In this document: positions 1 to 11,800 of the stretch, piece by piece | How the letters are laid out: every line of letters begins with the position of its first letter | Position numbering within the stretch: position 1 is the first letter of the stretch | Assembly: GCA_008360975.2 (NCBI GenBank) | Contig: CM039182.1 | Location: forward strand, 82,367,405 to 82,431,404 | Reading direction: 5' to 3' | DNA from: Lichenostomus cassidix | Lineage: Eukaryota; Chordata; Aves; Passeriformes; Meliphagidae | Length of the DNA: 64,000 nt | The notes under the pieces: model-generated | Databases searched by the model: none | Told to the model about the DNA's origin: nothing | The model's input: only the letters and a program-made list of their open reading frames with translations | Translations under genes and position numbers: made by a program

Positions 1-2079
1 ATGCTTGTTAAGACCACTGTGATCTAATGAGGAGCCTTTTTTCCCACTCTAACATACCAAATTTAAATATTAGATGTAGCGATCCATTTGGAATCAAATA
101 CTGCTTTTATTTGGTAGTTTATCCAGATACCTCAAAGAGCAAATTTCAAAGTTGAGAGGAGAGTGAATAGTCACATTTCTCATTACTATTTTCCTCCAGA
201 CTCTTGCAACTAACATGGGATCAATTGAGACTGTGGGCATAACTGGGAGTTCACAGTTCATGGTGTAGTGGCAAAGCCATGGGTTAGGGAAGAGGCTGGA
301 TCTCTGTTAGCTTTCTTGGGGAAGCTGTGTGTGCAGTGGCAGTGTGTGTGCTGGACATGTTCCTCTGAGCAAGAGAGGGAACAGGTCAGATGAACTCTCA
401 GGCTTAGTATGTCCTGGAGAGGAAACCCTGTACTCCCCAAAATGGGGCATCAGGGAGTGATGACCTCAGCACTGAGGAAACTTCCTGGGAACTGGAGAGC
501 ACAGCGGATATTTCTCCAAGCCAACTGCTGAGTGGGTAAAAAACCAAGTTGAGAGAAAGAAGCTCTCTTGCTCCAGTGTACAAGAGAGATGGTTATAGAT
601 TTATTTCTATCATCTGTAGTCTTGCTGGCTTCCTCCCCACCCTTCCCCTGTCCCCCCAGTTTAAATTTTCCCTTCACTTCATACTCTAATAAGACTTGGC
701 ATTTAAGCTTAAAAGCCTTTTATTCGGAGGATTTATAATGGGAAAATCTTAATCATGTCCACTACATAGTTCCAGTCAGTTCAGAGGCTTCTGTCTCTGC
801 ATAACACAATATACAGTTATTTGTGACCAGACATGAACAGTTTGGTGACTCTTAAACTTCAGGGAAGCATGTCTGACTTTATGTAATTTCTTTTCCCATT
901 TAACTAAATTACATGGCTTTAATTCAGGTATGCCAAGATGCTTCCAGCTTGGTGGATAAAATGTGAACTTGTACTTCTATGCAGAGAAGTGTAGAAATAG
1001 TGCCTATTTTCAAGACATTAATAAATCTTTCTCCTCTTAAATCTGCCAAAGACTTGTGGGTGAAAATACACTATTTTCTTTCATAATGCCTGGAGTTCTG
1101 AATCACATGAAGCCACCACACTGAACATTGGAGTAAAGTTGATTTGACAATCAGCTGCAAGGGAAAACACAGTGGTTCAAATACTATACTGTTGAAATAA
1201 AGGATGCTTACATTATGTTCATTTTTATAGCGTAGTTTTTACTTCCTCCAATCAGCAGTGGCACCCCAAGGGAGTTCTATTTGAGGAAAAAGTCATGCTC
1301 TTTGAGGTCTTATTATCTAGAATTAGCTTTAAGTCGAAACAAGCCACCTGCAGCATGACTGCTGTTGAAAGTTCTCTGTGTATTCATGTGAGAATAAAAC
1401 AGTTCATCAATTCAGCCTTGTTATTCCTCATTAAACCACTTCCTTTTATAACAGTACCTGCACAACACTGTGTTTCAAATTAACATTTAGAATTTTGAGC
1501 AGACATCTCACAAAGCATTTCTCCGATGTTAATCTGCATGTGTCTAGAGATTAATTCCTTTTTTTGCTGTACAGGTAATCTTACATGGAAAGTACTGAAA
1601 TTACAGATTTTAGTTATTTTTAGACCTAATCCCTGCAACTCTTCCCTCTTTGCTCTAACATCTATCTTGCCGCTTTATGGTGCTATTTATGGAGTGCCAA
1701 CACATAGTGTAAAGGAAATATCTGTCAGTGCTGCAGTATTTGCAATGTTTTCTGGATTGCAATATTCCTGCAAATACATTTTGAGCTATGGAGTGAACTG
1801 TGAAAAAGAGTGTTTGTGGGTGCAAGGATGGCTGCAGCTTCATCTAAGCAGATGTTCTTCCTTGGGTATCCTGGAGTGGCACAAACTGCTGCCTTGGGGC
1901 TCTACGAAGCAGCACGGCACAGGGGAGCTGAATGCACTGCAGCCCTGAAGGGCTGAGTGCTTGACAGCATTGCTCTGGACATAAAGCCAGTGACCCAGCC
2001 ATCTCCTCAGATATTTGCCAGCAAATGTGCACTGCCAGCAGATAGTTACCAGTAATAACTATTACTACAGCCCTGTGCT
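1..2079. other. Unique AT-rich non-coding sequence
   Basis: No gene or recognisable repeat is visible. The longest non-repeat open frame of the whole window lies here on the plus strand (1526-1948, about 140 codons). It begins in AT-rich DNA and runs into a more GC-rich stretch (about 1820-2079). It has no domain I recognise, no signal peptide followed by a coherent fold, and no supporting splice context, so I treat it as chance. The GC-rich stretch may be an old unrecognised repeat because it abuts a CR1 fragment. Confidence 0.6.
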
Positions 2080-2232
2080 GGCCTTGCTCCAGTAGATCCA
2101 TGTCTCCTGTTCCGAGGAGCCCAGAACTGCACCCTGCACCCTGTGTGTGGCCTCACCAGTGCTGAGCAGAGAAAGTAAATCACCTCCCTGAACCTGCTGG
2201 AAATTGCTTCCTAATATAGCTCAAGATCCTGT
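2080..2232 (-). mobile_element. Old CR1 LINE fragment
   Basis: Read on the minus strand, this stretch matches the distal 3' part of CR1. On the plus strand it carries the usual landmarks in order: a 'ctccagtagatccatgtctcctg' type segment, 'cccagaactg', 'gtggcctcaccagtgctgagcagag' and 'atcacctccct..cctgctgg'. The same order is seen in the better preserved copy at 17856-18588. Both ends are missing, including the diagnostic 3' octamer tail, and divergence is high, so this is an old, doubly truncated relic. Boundaries are approximate. Confidence 0.6.
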
Positions 2233-5200
2233 CAGTATTCACTATGGGGATCAGACTCAGTTTGAGGCTAATAGACCTATTTTCATAAATGTGGTGGAAA
2301 TGTGATGTTCCACTAAGGTGCTAATATTCATAGTTATAAATGTAGACAAAACTTGCCAGACTAAGATACCAGAGCAGATGCCACGAAAAGCTCATTGTTG
2401 CCTGTCTTTTCCTGCCTCTTTCCTACAGGCTGCAGTCTTACATGTTCCTCAACATAAAGTCTAATGCACTGTGATGTTTAAAACCCTTCCCAAGGGTGTA
2501 TTCCTATTAGTGCCTCATTGCAATTTCCTTGATCAGGGCAGGAAAGAGTTAAAATATATTTTCTCTCACAGTTAGATCGGCTCTTAAAGAAAATTTCAAG
2601 TCCATCCTGCCTAGAGCAATTCTTCATAGATATGTCATTCCTGATGTGCTTTTCTAATATTTTTGTAAAGACTTACAGAGATGGAGACAGGAACATTTCC
2701 CCAGGCAATCTTTACTATTGGTTTTTCAAAACCATTATGTGTACTGAGGTCCAGCTTCTAATGACATTTCTTCTTTGACACATCTTAGGCCTTATTGTCT
2801 GTCCTACCAGTGTCCTTCCTTGACATCAAACATGTTCATGCATTTGTTTGTGTTAAGTGCATATGTTTATGGTTTATGTTCTCTTCCTTGATACTTTACT
2901 TTAAACTAAACTGCAGATGGGGTCTTAATTAGCTCTGAACTGATAGGCCCAGAGCTCCACCAAGCTCATAGTACCTACTTAGGCAAAATCATCTGATAGA
3001 GATGTCAAACTATGGCATGTAGGGTATGTAAAAGTGTAACTGCCCCAGTCTATGAGAAAGGAAAAAAAAAAAGAAAAAGAATGTGTGCAGTATTTCAAAT
3101 CTGAATGAAGATCCAAAATAAATTAGGTGCAGACTTAAACATGAAATGTTGACTTTAAGACTGAATTATGGAAATGAAAAATGGGACAGAATACCTGAAA
3201 TATCAGGTGAGCACCCCAAAGTGCTAGCAAGATTATGGGGGCTAGAGCCAGAGGACTACAGAAGCTGGGGAAAAGACTATAATGTGGCAAGAAAGATGAG
3301 AAAGAAGGCTTTCTTAGAAAGCAAGATGGGAAAACATAATTTTCCAGTCAAATAATGTTGTAGAGATGTCAAACAAACCCCTCTGCTTTAATTATTTGCA
3401 AATACTGCACTTGCTCTAGGTTGAGCTATCTGTACAGGAATGCATGTACACTTCTATCAGCCAGTCTTCTAAATGATAAATATTCCTGAAAAGAAAGCTC
3501 CCCTTTTTGCAGTTGCAATTACTGTAATTATATTTTTATTGCCATATAAATATGTATTTATATATCGTTCTATTGGTTATACTATCTAGGAAACAGCCTT
3601 AAAGATTTACCAATGTGCCTAATTCTACTTCAAGAGAAATCACCCTGAAGTAAGAACTGCAGGTTATTTCATGAGGGTTATTTCCAAAGACAGAGACTAA
3701 AGTGTCAGACAGTGTTATTTCAAGTGTTCGAGAAGTGTCCACCATATGGAAGGTTGTGTCTGTGGGAGTCTACTTCAAGAGAGGCAAGGAGAGCAGATGT
3801 GTAGATTGAACTCAAATAGAGCATAAGTCTTTAAAGGAAAAAAAAAATTCATCCTATATTTTGGAATTAAGACAACACTTAAGTGCTTCTAATTCCAAGG
3901 CTAACTCTTATCCTAAAAGTTTTTTTGCATCTAGAAGCCACTGGTTTAGATAGTGTGTTCTTCCTTAAAGGAAATATCACTTCTCCTAAAGCACACATGA
4001 AAAAAGAGAAAGATTTTGTTCTAACAAAGAGATACAGAAGGTCACAACAAGGCAGTATGAAAGTAGTGGTAACAGAGCAGACATTGATTTTACAAACACT
4101 AAGCCCAACCTTTAGTGTTACCTCAGTTGATTTTGCACTTGGCAACAGGACAGCATGTGATGAACAAAATTGCTCCTGGGTTTTTGAAGGCAATGTTAGA
4201 AAGCAGAGACATCACAAAAGAACTAGATTTCACATTAAGTTTCACATTATGCATACATGAATTCAAATAATGCAAGTAGAGCAATTACAAGACATAATCC
4301 AGCCAGCTGAAAAGCTGTATCTTAACTGTGCAGTTATAGCTGAGGTATTCCAGTCAACAAGCGTTTAGCTAGAGGCAACTGTGCCTCAAAACAGAACATT
4401 TTCCAAAATTAGTTTTGAAAAATAGGCCCTTGGGAGATACTTTTTTAGCTACTTCATGATTTAAATAAGGTGACTTGTAAGGAACATCTATTGCCCCAAG
4501 ATTTGCCAATACTCAAAAAAGACAGAGCTGTCCTAGTTTAAGAATCTGGAGTCTTTGGCATATTATATGAGTTATACATAATTTAACCTTTTAACAGTGT
4601 ATTTTAAATCATCCATATAAAAATATCTCTACAGTAACTGCAGAGCAATCACATTTCTTCTACAGCCATCTTTAGACCTCTTTCAAACAGTTTTCTGTAG
4701 ACACTAATTTAAGTGTCATTACAAAAAACTCCATTTGAAACCCATGGTAAGATTGTTTTTGCCAAATCATTAAACTTTTCCTAGTAATTTTGGGTTTGGG
4801 ATAAGATGAAGAGGTCTCCACCTTAAATCTGATGCACTTACCAGAAAGACCCAGAGTAGGTATTATGGATGAGAGATATAAATATAGAGAAGAAAAGCAA
4901 ACTTCCATGAAATACTGACTTTGGTAAATTTTTAGAACCAGCTAATTACTGAGAGTAGAGGCCATTGTGTACTTGCTTTCTCTCTCCAGATCAATATCCA
5001 GTTTATATATTCTAATCCTGGCAGCTTAGTGGGATTTTTTCTTAATGTTGGGGTTTACATGCCACAGGATGTGTTTACATTAATATTTTAACTCATATCA
5101 GGAGCTTACTTTTGAAATAAATTTACCAACTGCCCTTGCTTGTTGTGCTTTGCCATAGGACGTGCTGTATTCCTTTAAGATGACTAATCAGAGCATGCAC

Positions 5201-6716
5201 ACATAACACACTCTTAACTATTAGGACTAGTTTAACTTGACACCACATCAGAGTTGCCCTAAAATAAAATCCTTTGGCATGCATATGAAGTAGATGTCTG
5301 CACTTGTTCTTTTCTTCTACAGAGCTGCTCAAGTTGAGTTATAATGTACAGACTCTACAGCTAATGTGGATACAGCCAAATTTTGTCGCGATAAATAATG
5401 CCCATGGAATATCTCTACCTCTTTGCATTTACCATTTATAACAGTATGAAACAATTACCAGTTCTAGAAAGGATTTCTTTCATAGGGAGATAAAGAAATT
5501 CTTCTCCCATGAAAGAAGGGCTGTAGGCCTCGAGAACATGTTTTTGCTCTTAAAGAAGCTTTCAACACAAAATAAAAGAACGTACATCTGTACTAAACAT
5601 GGGGATGGGACCTGGAAGTATTCTGAATGGCATTTACTGCAAATGCAAGTAGTGTGTCTGTGTTTATTTCTCAAAATTTAAACATGCTTTCAATGGAAAG
5701 AAATTTAAGGAAAGAGAAGTCTGAGATAGCCAGTCATTTATTGATATTTCCATACATATATATGTATATGTATATATATGTATATACACCTCACCACTCT
5801 CTGATTTCTCTTACTGGGTATACAAACTCTGTATATGTTTCCATGTTTTGCCGCTGCATATCAGTGAATGGCAAAATTTGAAGCTCCTTATGAAAAACTT
5901 ACCAGCAATAACCTTTGGAATTCATTACATGAAATAGTGTTTCAGCTTAAGAACCTTAAGAAATTAATTAGGCACAAATGTGCAGATTAGTCTGTTCCCT
6001 AGTCATGATGTAATAATTTACTCATCTTGTGTGAAGCTATCTGAGGTAACCTAACTTTTCACGTTAATTTTCCTTTTCCAGATCAAATATGAAAATCTAT
6101 GGGTTAATGCCTTTCAACACCTTGAAAAAGTACATGGGACTTACATGCTACTTTGCGTTATTCAGAATTCAAACTATCAAAGATTATTTGTGAATTTCAG
6201 TGGGCTTTGTCAGTATCTAATGAACTTGAAGAACTTATTCCTTATTACTCTGTCCTACCTCCAAATCTACCGGCAGTACTGAATCTTCATCACATCTCAG
6301 ACATAATCTTTCCTAAAGCTGTAAAGAAATGCTAGTTAATGCATGACTCCTCCCCAAAGATCCTGCTCTGAGTTCACTGCTTTTGCTCTCTTCTATCTCG
6401 TGCATCAGCTAAGCTCTTTTGACTGCTCCAGCTGGCAACACACAGGGGGTCAGCAGCTACTCCCATTATTTGATGCTCTGGTCTCATTATTTACTGAAGT
6501 ATAAATAACCAGCTTTAGAAAAACCTTCATTGCTGAAGGGAAGCTTCCCACTCCTCCCCAGCAAGTCATGATAAAACATGGTTAGAAGGAAATTGGAGTA
6601 CCTGACAGAAGGAAGTCTAAAATTCTGGATACAGGGAAAAAAAAGGGGTGACTTCTGCAGTAAAAGTCAATGAAGATACATTATAATCCTTTAGCACTAG
6701 CTATAGAATATTAGGG
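2233..6716. other. Unique non-coding sequence
   Basis: No supported gene. Contents: an A-rich run near 3061-3080; overlapping opposite-strand open frames at about 3879-4260 (125 codons plus, 104 codons minus) with no recognisable domain; a short TA/TATG microsatellite at 5751-5787; and a 66-codon open stretch downstream of a good 3' splice signal at 6082-6282 (see findings). The remainder is ordinary AT-rich sequence. Confidence 0.6.
5751..5787. repeat. TA/TATG microsatellite
   Basis: Short imperfect alternation of TA and TATG units. It is directly visible and likely length-variable. No function is implied. Confidence 0.8.
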
Positions 6717-6721
6717 ACATG
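6717..6721. repeat. Target-site duplication ACATG, left copy
   Basis: The five bases ACATG immediately precede the LTR and recur exactly at 7316-7320 immediately after it. A 5-bp duplication is the length expected for ERVL (class III) integration. Confidence 0.85.
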
Positions 6722-7315
6722 TGCCATGGTTTTACACCAGCCAAAAACCGAGCCCCAGGCACCCATTTGTTAACTCCCCCACCAGCAGGATCAGGGAGAG
6801 AATCAAAGGGTAAAAGGTGGAAAATTATTCTCTCAGAGTTGAGATAAAGACAGTTTGATAGGGAAAGAAAAAGCCAAACACACAAGCAAATCAAAACAAG
6901 GAATTAATTCACTGCTTCCCATGGGCAGGCAGGTGTTCAGCCATCTCCAGGAAAGCAGAGTCTCATCATGAATGATGGTTTTTTGGGAAGACAAATGCCA
7001 TCACTCCAAAAGCTCCCCTTCTTTCCTTCTTCTTCTCCCCACCTTATATGCTAAGCATGATGTTATATCATCTGGAATACTCTTTTGGACAGTTGGGGGT
7101 CACCTGTCCTGGCTGTGTCTCCTCCCATCCTAGCTTCTTTGCCAGCATGGAAGTACAAAGGTAGGAAAGGCCTTGGCTCTGTGTAAGCCCTGCTCAGCAA
7201 TAACAAAAACATCTCTCTCTATATTATCAACCCTGTGTTCAGCACAAATCCAAAACACAGCCCCATTATAGCCACTGTGAAGAAAATTAACTCTACCACA
7301 GCCCAAGCCAGCACA
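6722..7315 (-). mobile_element. Solo LTR, avian ERVL-like
   Basis: A complete 594-bp LTR in minus orientation. In its own sense it starts TGTGCTGG and ends CCATGGCA, so it has the TG...CA ends of retroviral LTRs. It is flanked by a perfect 5-bp duplication (ACATG). The minus strand has a TATA box (CATATAAGG, complement of about 7042-7050), and the segment near 6850-6870 resembles the 'AAACTGTCTTTATCTC' region seen near the end of this LTR family as I remember it. No gag, pol or env sequence adjoins it, so it is a solo LTR left by recombination between two LTRs. The family name is from memory of bird repeats; the structure is read directly. Confidence 0.88.
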
Positions 7316-7320
7316 ACATG
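7316..7320. repeat. Target-site duplication ACATG, right copy
   Basis: Exact copy of 6717-6721 directly after the terminal CA of the LTR. Confidence 0.85.
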
Positions 7321-7462
7321 GAAGAGATGCTTATAGCTGCTAGCGGAAGAGGGAGAAAAACATTAAAAAATTAGATTTGAACTAAGCTTTTCACTTGGAT
7401 ATTCCCCATGGGTCATCAAGAGCAGTGGTCCTGTCATCTTTTAGACTAAGGGAGTGGATGCC

Positions 7463-7486
7463 TATATATATATGTATATATGTATG

Positions 7487-7566
<80 letters not shown>

Positions 7567-7588
7567 TATATACATACACACACATACA
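7463..7588. repeat. Compound TA / TGTA / CATATA microsatellite
   Basis: About 126 bp of alternating purine-pyrimidine repeats: a (TA)n block with TGTA interruptions, then about seven tandem CATATA units, then TA and CACA. Several open frames reading only Tyr, Ile, Thr and Val arise from it and are artefacts. It lies about 150 bp from the solo LTR. Confidence 0.95.
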
Positions 7589-8813
7589 ATATTGTGACAA
7601 GTGGGGCTCCATCCTGCCTAGCCCCAGAGGAAAGCAGGATGAGGCCACTGGTGCTGTCTATGTCCCTGTGGGGTACTCCAGATTTCTTTCTGTGATCTCT
7701 GTGGACAACTGCACTGACATATATATGTGTAGGGTATATGTGGGCTTTTGTGTGTGTCTCCTGGGAGCAAGTCTTCAGTATCAATACTGGTAGATCTGGG
7801 CACATGGAGCACCAGCAGTCTTATTCCTCTTGGATCCACTATGATACATATAACCCTAACAAATACCTTTTCTTATTTCAGCTGATAGCAATACAAAAGT
7901 AAGAAAATGGATAGTGAGACTGCTCTCAGAGGTATTATTAATGGAAAATATTCATTACAATTTAAAGCCTGATATTTTTGTTTAATATGACAAAATTCCT
8001 TATCTTGAAAAAAATACTTTGAAACATTTGTTTTATAGTGCCTGGATCATTAGCTTTCAGGAGAGTACCAAGGGAAAACAAAGGAGGTATGGCTTTTTAG
8101 TTATATTTTGGTTTTGTATTTGTTATGCAAGAGTAAAACTGCTGGAACTTTGGACAAGGTTGCTCTGAAAAAACAGTAACAGAAGAAGACATTGAAGAGT
8201 CATTCCTGAAAATATGCGGTTCCTGAAAATTTACATTTCAATGGAAGAGCTGGGGAAAAAAATCAGGTTGGTTTCAAAGCTTATGGAAGAGTGATATCCC
8301 AGAGAAGATGGCTGAAGGATGCAATTAGTGACAGTTACCCTTACTTACTGTTTTACAGTAAATTTAGGTTCCAGGTACAGTGAGGAATGCAATCTGAGTG
8401 TTTTCATCACCAGATTTGTAGAACTTTTATCATATCAAACTGGATGTGAAGGAATATATAATGTAACTCCCATCCTTACTTCCACTAAATATGTAGATCA
8501 GTATATAATAGGTAGTCTTTGAACATCTTTTTTTTAATGCATAATATCAATTTTATTGCATAACCTATAATCTATAGTGGGAAAACCATCTCTGTGTCAT
8601 AGACAATGAGAGCTTCTAAAGAAGTAGTACATATAAGGTAATTAAAGTTTACTCTTTTCAGTTGTCCTGTTAGAAGAGGAGATAAAACAGGGACAGATAT
8701 CATGACTGGGTTAAGAAAACAACCATTAGTATGTGGCAACCTATTTTAGCTTAAACCTTATTGATGAAGCCACTTCAGCTTCACTGAATTTAATTGTAAA
8801 CAAAAATGAGCAT

Positions 8814-8849
8814 ATTTTTTATATATATATATGTATATATATATATAGG
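8814..8849. repeat. TA microsatellite
   Basis: Run of TA dinucleotides with one TGTA interruption, preceded by a T run. Directly visible. Confidence 0.85.
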
Positions 8850-11800
8850 TGTGTGTTTTCAGGATAGGTGTTCAAGTAATTTCTGAGCTCCTCTGTATGG
8901 ATTCACTGCTTACAGGTGTCTGTAATAAAATGATCTGTTTGAAATTGGTTTTATCAGCACTGCAAGGTACAGCTCCCTCTCTTCAAGCTGGCAATTATTT
9001 TTAGCTACCCTTACACATATCAAGAGAATATTAGTTTTGCGAAAAGTACAAGCAAGGAAAATCAGGCCCTGAGGATTTTCCCATGACTGAAGTGTATAAT
9101 GTCTGGATATGCTAATATGTAATAATAGCTAACTTCCTTATAGTGACCTTGTATTTAACATGAGAAGAGAAAATGTGATAGCAAGTAGAAACTGTATAAT
9201 AGCATTTGTTTCAAAATCACTTTTTTGAGAAGGATAGATTAGGTGAAGCTGTAATAAAAGTGTGACTATGTCAAATGAGTAATATGGTTGGTGTAAAAGT
9301 TGATGGTCCAAATACATGCACAATTATACTTTACTAAATAGAGTTAATAAAATGCATAGGAATTGAACAACTAAAGGACAAAGATATATTTAAGGGTAAT
9401 TCTTTCAAATTACTTTTTCCCAGACTGATGTTCACTAGATCTGCTCCTTGTGTTCTACCACATCAAAGCAGTAGACAGACTGGGAATGTGGAAAAGAATA
9501 AAAACCACTGGTTAATTTGGCATCGTGTTCTGTTACTAGCAGCATGATTTGGTTTGGAAGTTTTCTCCTATGTATCTCTAATGAAACTCATGTTGTCCAA
9601 GGAGCTAGAAAGAAAAGGGTATTAATATGAAAATAATAAATAAATATGTAAAATATGAGGGAAAGCAATACTATGGTAATGTGACCTGCAGATGGAAGAA
9701 CAGAAGAGATTCTGCTAGTAGTCCTCAATGAATCGAGCAGGATTTAAATGATATACCACTGCTTGTCCATAATTTTACCTGTTTTTCTTTTATGGTTACA
9801 AATTCTTCCTATGTACTATGTGTTTGCCTCCTGATTTCTAACAGAAGTTAGATGGTAAGAGGGTGTAGTTGGTTCATCCTCCATGAGCTGGATTTTGAAA
9901 GAAGAAGAAGGTATTATTAACTTGGAGTTCAAGGAGAAAATTAAGAGAGAAAGAATAGATGGTAGGTTTGAAGCTTGGAAAACTAGGAAAAGGGGAACAG
10001 AACTAAGGGATTAAAGTTCTTCTTATAACTGCTTATCATTATATCTTGCAAAGAAATCATTTTGGGATTCGTATTGTACCAGATCTCAACTTCACAATTT
10101 TGCAGTAAGATCAGAATCACTCTATGATTTCATGAAGGAAATCTAGTAATGTCCCCCAAAATGGATGGCAACTTACAGTATTTCTGGCTAAAAATCTGTG
10201 ACATTATACTGTGCCTTACAGTAGTCTATATCATCATCCCTTTCTAAACATCCATAAATGCTGAAATTAAATTACTTGTGCCCATCTTTCAAGAATTTTG
10301 CCAGCTGTGTACTACAGGCAAATCTCTAACTTTCCAGATGTTGCCATGAATCTTGCATGTGATTAGAAAATCCCAGGGTTCTGTAATCTCTTCTGATATT
10401 TTTTGCTAGGAGCATGTGCTCCAGAAATGGCACAATATCATCATGATTGTTTTTATTGCTCATACTATAACCTTTACATTTTTAGATATGTATATTGGTA
10501 TTGCTTACACACGTCCTTGTATCTCCAGGGACATTTCATGTTGAAGGGTTATTGCATATGAATTATTTTACCTCATGGCCAGAATCTGTCTCATGGCTGA
10601 CATGTCTTTAGTATTAGAACCTGCCCTTTTCTCTTTTTTTTTTGGCCAGTATAAAGAAAATATTAATCTGATAGGATGCATGTTATTCCAATGCCTTCAT
10701 AAGCCCAACCAGAATCCATTTGGCCCATTGCTTATGTTATGCAGTTATATAAACCCATATTTGGTTCCATGAAGGGTATTAGCACTTTACTGTATTAACC
10801 TATGATTTTCCAATCTTGATCAGACCCAGCCCACAAACCCAAGAAGACTTTTAATAAACCTGCATTATTAAAACTATAGCAAAAGTCTTTATCTCCTTTC
10901 TTAAAAATGCATAATTTCTCTCCTGTTTTAGAGGAGTCAATTTTTCAATAACTCTCTTGCAGTTATGTTTTACTTCCATGTATTCTAGGCAAAGTCATTG
11001 TCTTTTTTTTTTTACTGTGTACAAATGAAAACTCCACACTTACTTTTTATCTGTGTTGTCTCTACATACTTTAATCTGCAAAGATCCTTTCAGATCTGCA
11101 AAAGCTCATGCACCTGTCACATCAAATAATTTCTGTCTGTTTTGTTTTTTTTTCCCTAACATCAATACCCTTGACACATGCATTGCAGAAATTAATACAG
11201 GAAGGGCTATTCTGTTTTCATTCAACAATTCCCATTCCTACCTCCCAGGGTGATAAAGTACTTTGATATCAAACTTGAATCCTCTTTTTATTCCTCTACC
11301 AAATGCTTTCATATTACCAAACCTGATATGCTTGTACTTTGGGACACCAAAAGACTTGCTAATCCTGTTGATCCTTTACTTCTTGGGACTTGAAAGGTCT
11401 TTAAATGTCTACTACAAAATATAGTATTATCTTGCTTATTTGAATTAGATCTGTGTAATTAAAATAGTTCTAAATTATGAACTTTAATAATGAACAAGCA
11501 CTAAATGATTTAATTCAATTTGCATAAACCCCTAGAAGCTTCTGGACACCTGTTCAAGTTTAAATTCTGTTTTTATGAAATGGGAAGCTTGTCCAAGACA
11601 AGGTGTTGGCACATGCTTGAAACCATTCCTCTTTGAGCTAAGCTGCTTCCAGGAAGAAGCATTATCTAATGAGCATTTCTGTTCTTGAAATAAGAATCTG
11701 TAAAATTCTGTTTTTTCCTGAGTGGTACAGGGTTTCCACTTTCAGACGAATTGGGGCCTAAATTCCCAGCAGAGTTTTGGAAAGCCAGAATTTTGAAGGG

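Noticed and set aside
1526..1948. 140-codon plus-strand open frame
   Set aside because: Longest frame outside known repeats, but no recognisable domain or splice context; runs from AT-rich into GC-rich sequence and is compatible with chance.
3879..4260. Opposed open frames of 125 (plus) and 104 (minus) codons
   Set aside because: No recognised motif; overlapping antisense frames usually reflect composition rather than coding.
7391..7839. Several frames of up to 132 codons rich in Tyr, Ile and Thr
   Set aside because: Products of the TA/CATA microsatellite.
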